Assembly: GCA_036503555.1 (NCBI GenBank)
Contig: DASXWQ010000033.1
Span: forward strand, 1-64,000
Length of the DNA stretch: 64,000 nt
Source: Actinocatenispora sp036503555
GTDB lineage: Bacteria > Actinomycetota > Actinomycetes > Mycobacteriales > Micromonosporaceae
Reading direction: 5' to 3'
Numbering within the stretch: position 1 is the first letter of the stretch; each line of letters begins with the position of its first letter. Positions 60,400-64,000 of the stretch are shown here, piece after piece. The position numbers and the translations under genes were made by a program. The notes below the pieces were generated by a model. That model worked only from the letters and a program-made list of their open reading frames with translations, was not told where the DNA came from and searched no databases.

Positions 60400-61164
60400 A
60401 TGACCGAGCTGCTGACGGACAAGACGGTGCTCGTCACCGGTGCCGCGAACGGGATCGGCGCCGCGTCGGCGCAGCGGTTCGCCGCGCACGGCGCCCGCGT
60501 CGTCCTCGTCGACATCGACGCCGAGAACGGCGAGGCGAACGCCAAGGCGATCCGCGCCGCCGGCGGTGACGCCACGTTCGTCCACGGCGACGTGTCGTCC
60601 GCGGCCGACGTCGAGGCGTTCGTGGCCGCCACCGTCGAGCGGTACGGCCGGCTCGACGCCGCCCTCAACAACGCGGGTGTCGAGGAGACCGGCAACGCGT
60701 TCCACGAGAGCACCGAGGAGGCGTGGGACGCGCTGCACGCGGTCAACCTGCGGGGCGTCTTCCTCTGCATGAAGTACGAGATCCGGCAGATGCTGGCGCA
60801 GGGCGGCGGCACGATCGTCAACACCGCGTCCGTGGCCGGCCTGATCGGCCTCCCCCTCGGCATCTCCGTGTACTCCGCGGCGAAGCACGGCGTCGTCGGC
60901 CTCACCCGCACCGCCGCCATCGAGTACGCCCGGCAGGGCATCCGGGTCAACGCCGTCTGCCCCGGCGTCGTGCGTACCGCGATGCTGGACACCGCGATCG
61001 AGGCCGGCATGTTCACGCCGGAGGAGGCCGCCGCGCTGCACCCGACCGGCCAGCTGCTGACCCCGACGGACGTCGCCGAGACCGCCGCGTGGCTCTGCTC
61101 CGACGTGTCCGGCGGCATCACCGGGCAGGCGATCGCCATCGACGCCGGCATGACCGCCGGCTGA
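60400..61164 (+). CDS. short-chain dehydrogenase/reductase
   Basis: 254 residues, classical SDR length. NAD(P) motif VTGAANGIGAASA, LNNAGV, catalytic Ser in NTASVAGL, and YSAAKHG for Tyr-x3-Lys. Asp after strand 2 (LVDIDAENG) suggests NAD preference. GAAAGGACGAC precedes ATG 60400. The divergent AraC protein is the probable regulator. Substrate unknown. Confidence 0.92.
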   Translation: MTELLTDKTVLVTGAANGIGAASAQRFAAHGARVVLVDIDAENGEANAKAIRAAGGDATFVHGDVSSAADVEAFVAATVERYGRLDAALNNAGVEETGNAFHESTEEAWDALHAVNLRGVFLCMKYEIRQMLAQGGGTIVNTASVAGLIGLPLGISVYSAAKHGVVGLTRTAAIEYARQGIRVNAVCPGVVRTAMLDTAIEAGMFTPEEAAALHPTGQLLTPTDVAETAAWLCSDVSGGITGQAIAIDAGMTAG

Positions 61165-61225
61165 CCACAGTCTCCCGGCCGGTCGGACTTCCCCCGTGGT
61201 CTGACCGGCCGGGTCCCACCTGGCG

Positions 61226-61231
61226 TAGGTT
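61226..61231 (+). promoter_or_regulatory. -10 hexamer, leaderless start of the MBL-fold gene
   Basis: TAGGTT ends 8 nt before the ATG at 61240, with no ribosome site between. Confidence 0.4.
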
Positions 61232-61239
61232 CTGACGCC

Positions 61240-61836
61240 ATGCGCATCACGAAGTACACCCACGCCTGCGTACGCCTCGAACACGAGGGCCGGGTGCTCG
61301 TCATCGACCCCGGTACGTGGACCGAGCCGGCGGCGGCCACCGGCGCGGACGCCGTACTCGTGACCCACGAGCACGCCGACCACGTGGACGTACACCGGCT
61401 CGCCGAGCTGGGCGTCCCGGTGTACGCGCCGGCTGACGCCGACATCCCCGGCCTGCCCGTCACCGGCGTCACCGCGGGCGAGGAGTTCACCGCCGCCGGC
61501 TTCCGGGTACGGGCGGTCGGCGGCCGGCACGCGATCATCTACAACGGCGAGCCGGACTGCGCGAACCTCGGGTACCTCGTCGACGACGCGCTCTACCACC
61601 CGGGCGACTCGGTGCACGTCCCGGCGCAGCCGGTCGACACGCTGTGCGTACCGGCGCAGGGGTCGTGGCTGAAGATGGCCGAGGCCATCGACTTCGCCCG
61701 GGCGATCCGGCCGCGGCGGGCTTTCCCGATCCACGACGCGCAGGTCAACGAGCGCGGCCTCGCCAGCATCAACGGCTGGTACGGCGAGGAGATCGGCGCC
61801 GCCTACACCTACCTGGCTCCCGGCGACTCGCTCTGA
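61240..61836 (+). CDS. MBL-fold metallohydrolase (UlaG/YtxA-like)
   Basis: 198 residues. Metallo-beta-lactamase fold of the small UPF0173/L-ascorbate-lactonase-like type: ITKYTHACVRLEHEGRVLVIDPGTW, metal motif VTHEHADHVD, YHPGDSVH, and late FPIHDAQVN. The true substrate is unknown. It converges with the FUSC gene after 4 bp. Confidence 0.88.
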   Translation: MRITKYTHACVRLEHEGRVLVIDPGTWTEPAAATGADAVLVTHEHADHVDVHRLAELGVPVYAPADADIPGLPVTGVTAGEEFTAAGFRVRAVGGRHAIIYNGEPDCANLGYLVDDALYHPGDSVHVPAQPVDTLCVPAQGSWLKMAEAIDFARAIRPRRAFPIHDAQVNERGLASINGWYGEEIGAAYTYLAPGDSL

Positions 61837-61840
61837 GGCG

Positions 61841-63979
61841 TCACCGCCACCACGGCGTACGCCGGAGGCGGGCGACCTCGGTCGCCGGGTCGACCAGCCC
61901 GTCGAGCGCCGGGCGGATGTGCTGTAGGTGCTGCTCGACCCACAGCGTGCACGGCAGCGTGGACGTCGGGGACCCGGCGGCCACCGGATGCAGCGCCGGC
62001 GCGGCCGCGGCCGGTGCCAGCGGGCGGGTCGCGCCCGGCCGGGCGAGTACGTCGGCCAGGTCGTCGAACCAGCCAGCGACCCGCGCCGCCTGACCGCTCA
62101 GCGCCTCGATGACGGGGTCCGGCTCCGCGTCCGGCGTCGGCAGGCTCGCCAGCGACTGCGCCGTCAGTCGCAGCCGGATCGTGCCACCGACCAGCCGCCA
62201 CAGGTCCTGCGTCGCCACGTGCTGCGTGCCGCGCTCCGCGAGCAGCCCGCGTACCCCGTCGTCGAGGCGGAGCCCGGCCGCGACGGTACGGCCCGGGTCG
62301 GGCTCCTCGTGCCGCAGCCCGAGCGCCCAGTCGACGGACTGGGCGAGAAAGCGCCCACCCTGGCGGAACGCGTCGGCGACGTCGTCGGCGACCACGCCGC
62401 TGGCGCCCCGCGGCCAGAACAGCACACCCACCACCAGGCTGACCGCGCACCCCAGCGCCACGTCCTCCACGCGTACCACGCCGATCGACCAGCCCACCGG
62501 TGCGAGCAGGTTGAACAGCACCGACACCACCACGGTGAACGCGGCCTGCCCGACGACGAACGGCAGCGCCCCCGGCGCGTACGCGGCGACGAGGACGGCG
62601 ACCGGCAGCGCCACCCACAACGCGCCCGGCCCGGTGCCGACCACCAGCAACAACACCGCCCCGACGACAAACCCGGCGACGGTACCCAGCAGCGCGCGCA
62701 ACGCGGTCGACCCGGTGCCCGCCGCGTTCGTACGCAGCACCGACAGGGTGCCGAGCACCACCCAGAACGCGTGCTCCACCCCCGCCAGGTCGGCGACGAG
62801 CACCGCCGCGGCCACCGCCAGCGCGCCCCGCACGCTGTTCACGAACCACACCGACCGCAGCGTCGCGTGCCGCCCGGCCAGCGCCACCGCCAGGAACCGG
62901 GACGTCCGCCGGGCCGGCAGCCCGTACCAGCGGCGTACCTGCTCGGCGGCGGTCCCCGGGTCGGCCCGGTGCGCCGCGATCACCGCGTCGACCGCCGCCC
63001 GCCGCGCCGCCAGCGCCGCCGTCTGCGCGTGGAACGCCAGATGCACCGCGTCGCCGAACTCGCCGTCGCCGGCCGGCATCCGGCGCAGCGCCACCACGCT
63101 CGCGTCGAGCGCCTCCGCCAGCCGCGGCAGGTCCGGCCCCGCCGAGCCACCGGCCACGGTGTCGGCCAACCCGCGCAGCGTGTCCCGCGTCGCCGCGAAC
63201 AGGTCCCGCTCGACCGCCGGCACGCCGCGCAGGTCCGGATACTCGGCCAGCCCGTCGCACACCACCGCGGTCGTCCACTCCAACATGCCGACGAGGCTGG
63301 CCAGCGCCTGGTCCGCCGCGGTCAACCCGGTCGGCCGGTACGGCGTCGCGGTGAACGCGTCCATCAGCCGGTGCTTCGTCGCCAGCGACGCCGCCCGGTA
63401 CGCGTCGTCCGCCGCCCCGCGCAGCGCCGCGTCGAGCTGGTCGGCCACCGCCTGGGCGTTCGCCACCGCGGCGGACCGCAACCGGTCGCCCGGCGTACGC
63501 GGGGACAGCAGCAGGACCGCCGCCGTACCGACCGCGCTGGCCAGCCACCAGCCCGCCAGACGCCAGCCGATCATGTCCACCGTCCCCGGCGACGCCGCCG
63601 GCAGCACGTACGCCAGCAGCGCGGCCGTCCCGCCGGCCGCGGCGTTCGGGCCCGCGATCCCGGCGAACAGCACCACGAACACCACCGGCAGCGTCACGCC
63701 CGCCGCGACCAGCGGTACCGCGTTGACCGCCGTCCCGATCACCAACAGCACACTGCCCGCGACGGCCAGACCCGCGTGCGCCAGCACCTTGTCGCGCCGG
63801 GTACCGGTGAACGACGCCATCACCAGCGTCGCGAACCCGCCGAACGCCGCGAAGGTCGCCATCTGCACGTTGCCGACGACCTCGTACGTGAACGCGAAGA
63901 CGCCCGGCACCACGACCGCCGCCCGTACCGCCCGCAGCGCCGCCGCCGACGACCACCAGCGCCGAGCCCCCGTCACCAC
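61841..63979 (-). CDS. FUSC family membrane protein
   Basis: 712 residues. Two membrane blocks (about residues 18-165 and 385-530), the second starting RSVWFVNSVRGALAVAAAVLVADLAGVEHAFWVVLGTLSVLRTNA, which is typical of FUSC. Each is followed by a helical cytoplasmic part. It resembles in layout, but is not a close copy of, the FUSC protein at 21476. Three consecutive GTG codons begin it; the second (63979) is 6 nt after TATGCT and is preferred if the mRNA is leaderless. Confidence 0.83.
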   Translation of the reverse strand: MVTGARRWWSSAAALRAVRAAVVVPGVFAFTYEVVGNVQMATFAAFGGFATLVMASFTGTRRDKVLAHAGLAVAGSVLLVIGTAVNAVPLVAAGVTLPVVFVVLFAGIAGPNAAAGGTAALLAYVLPAASPGTVDMIGWRLAGWWLASAVGTAAVLLLSPRTPGDRLRSAAVANAQAVADQLDAALRGAADDAYRAASLATKHRLMDAFTATPYRPTGLTAADQALASLVGMLEWTTAVVCDGLAEYPDLRGVPAVERDLFAATRDTLRGLADTVAGGSAGPDLPRLAEALDASVVALRRMPAGDGEFGDAVHLAFHAQTAALAARRAAVDAVIAAHRADPGTAAEQVRRWYGLPARRTSRFLAVALAGRHATLRSVWFVNSVRGALAVAAAVLVADLAGVEHAFWVVLGTLSVLRTNAAGTGSTALRALLGTVAGFVVGAVLLLVVGTGPGALWVALPVAVLVAAYAPGALPFVVGQAAFTVVVSVLFNLLAPVGWSIGVVRVEDVALGCAVSLVVGVLFWPRGASGVVADDVADAFRQGGRFLAQSVDWALGLRHEEPDPGRTVAAGLRLDDGVRGLLAERGTQHVATQDLWRLVGGTIRLRLTAQSLASLPTPDAEPDPVIEALSGQAARVAGWFDDLADVLARPGATRPLAPAAAAPALHPVAAGSPTSTLPCTLWVEQHLQHIRPALDGLVDPATEVARLRRTPWWR

Positions 63980-63985
63980 CACGGC

Positions 63986-63991
63986 AGCATA
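63986..63991 (-). promoter_or_regulatory. -10 hexamer, leaderless start of the second FUSC gene
   Basis: TATGCT on the minus strand, 6 nt before the middle GTG at 63979. Confidence 0.45.
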
Positions 63992-64000
63992 AGGCGCCGA

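Overview
The window is GC-rich actinobacterial DNA. Codon third positions are almost all G or C, GTG starts are frequent, -10 hexamers are of the TANNNT type, and it carries a mycobacterial-style type VII (ESX) secretion locus, an Rpf cell-wall hydrolase under a c-di-AMP riboswitch, and no rRNA, tRNA, CRISPR or insertion sequence that I can see. Gene content and style fit a filamentous actinomycete, most likely a member of the Micromonosporaceae; the family assignment is inference.

Region 1 (1-13138) is a type VII secretion locus: two WXG100 proteins and the three-ATPase motor EccC on the minus strand; then, on the plus strand, three further WXG100/EspC-like proteins, a YbaB-like protein and EccD; then EccE (minus), EccB (plus), a NarL-type response regulator whose start overlaps the eccB stop, and an FHA protein. 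No mycosin protease or EccA is visible; they may lie left of the window.

Region 2 (13168-25791) is a mixed chromosomal stretch: a CE7 esterase, small membrane proteins, a secreted DUF1906 protein, a class A penicillin-binding protein, a CtaG-type membrane protein, DinB, an Rpf-LysM protein with a c-di-AMP riboswitch, a FUSC protein, and a short threonyl-tRNA synthetase preceded by a Thr-rich leader peptide and an attenuator hairpin. Region 3 (25815-28773) is a minus-strand secreted set: snapalysin-like metalloprotease, His-rich lipoprotein, serpin, second lipoprotein. The two lipoproteins share the motif VLARGGS.

Region 4 (28907-50235) holds housekeeping and accessory genes: fused alpha-beta glycyl-tRNA synthetase, ndk, a Nei-like glycosylase, a TetR/hydrolase pair with operators, a MurA enzyme fused to a helix-turn-helix domain, an Eis-like acetyltransferase, a membrane kinase-like protein, pyrE, a Gdt1 manganese transporter under a yybP-ykoY riboswitch, and sthA.

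Region 5 (50294-56808) looks like a sugar-acid catabolic island: Zn-dehydrogenase, DapA-family aldolase/dehydratase, IclR regulator, amidohydrolase, anion:cation symporter, two tandem 26-residue ORFs, and an enolase-superfamily dehydratase. Shared GAAC-N3-RTTCT sites sit upstream of three of its units. Region 6 (56891-64000) holds a palindromic repeat cluster, recQ, a DUF1905 protein, an AraC regulator, an SDR, an MBL-fold protein and a second FUSC protein that ends at the window edge.

The most unusual items are the Thr attenuator with its editing-less ThrRS, the serpin/VLARGGS-lipoprotein/protease set, the tandem translationally coupled mini-ORFs inside the sugar-acid operon, and a large set of apparently leaderless genes.
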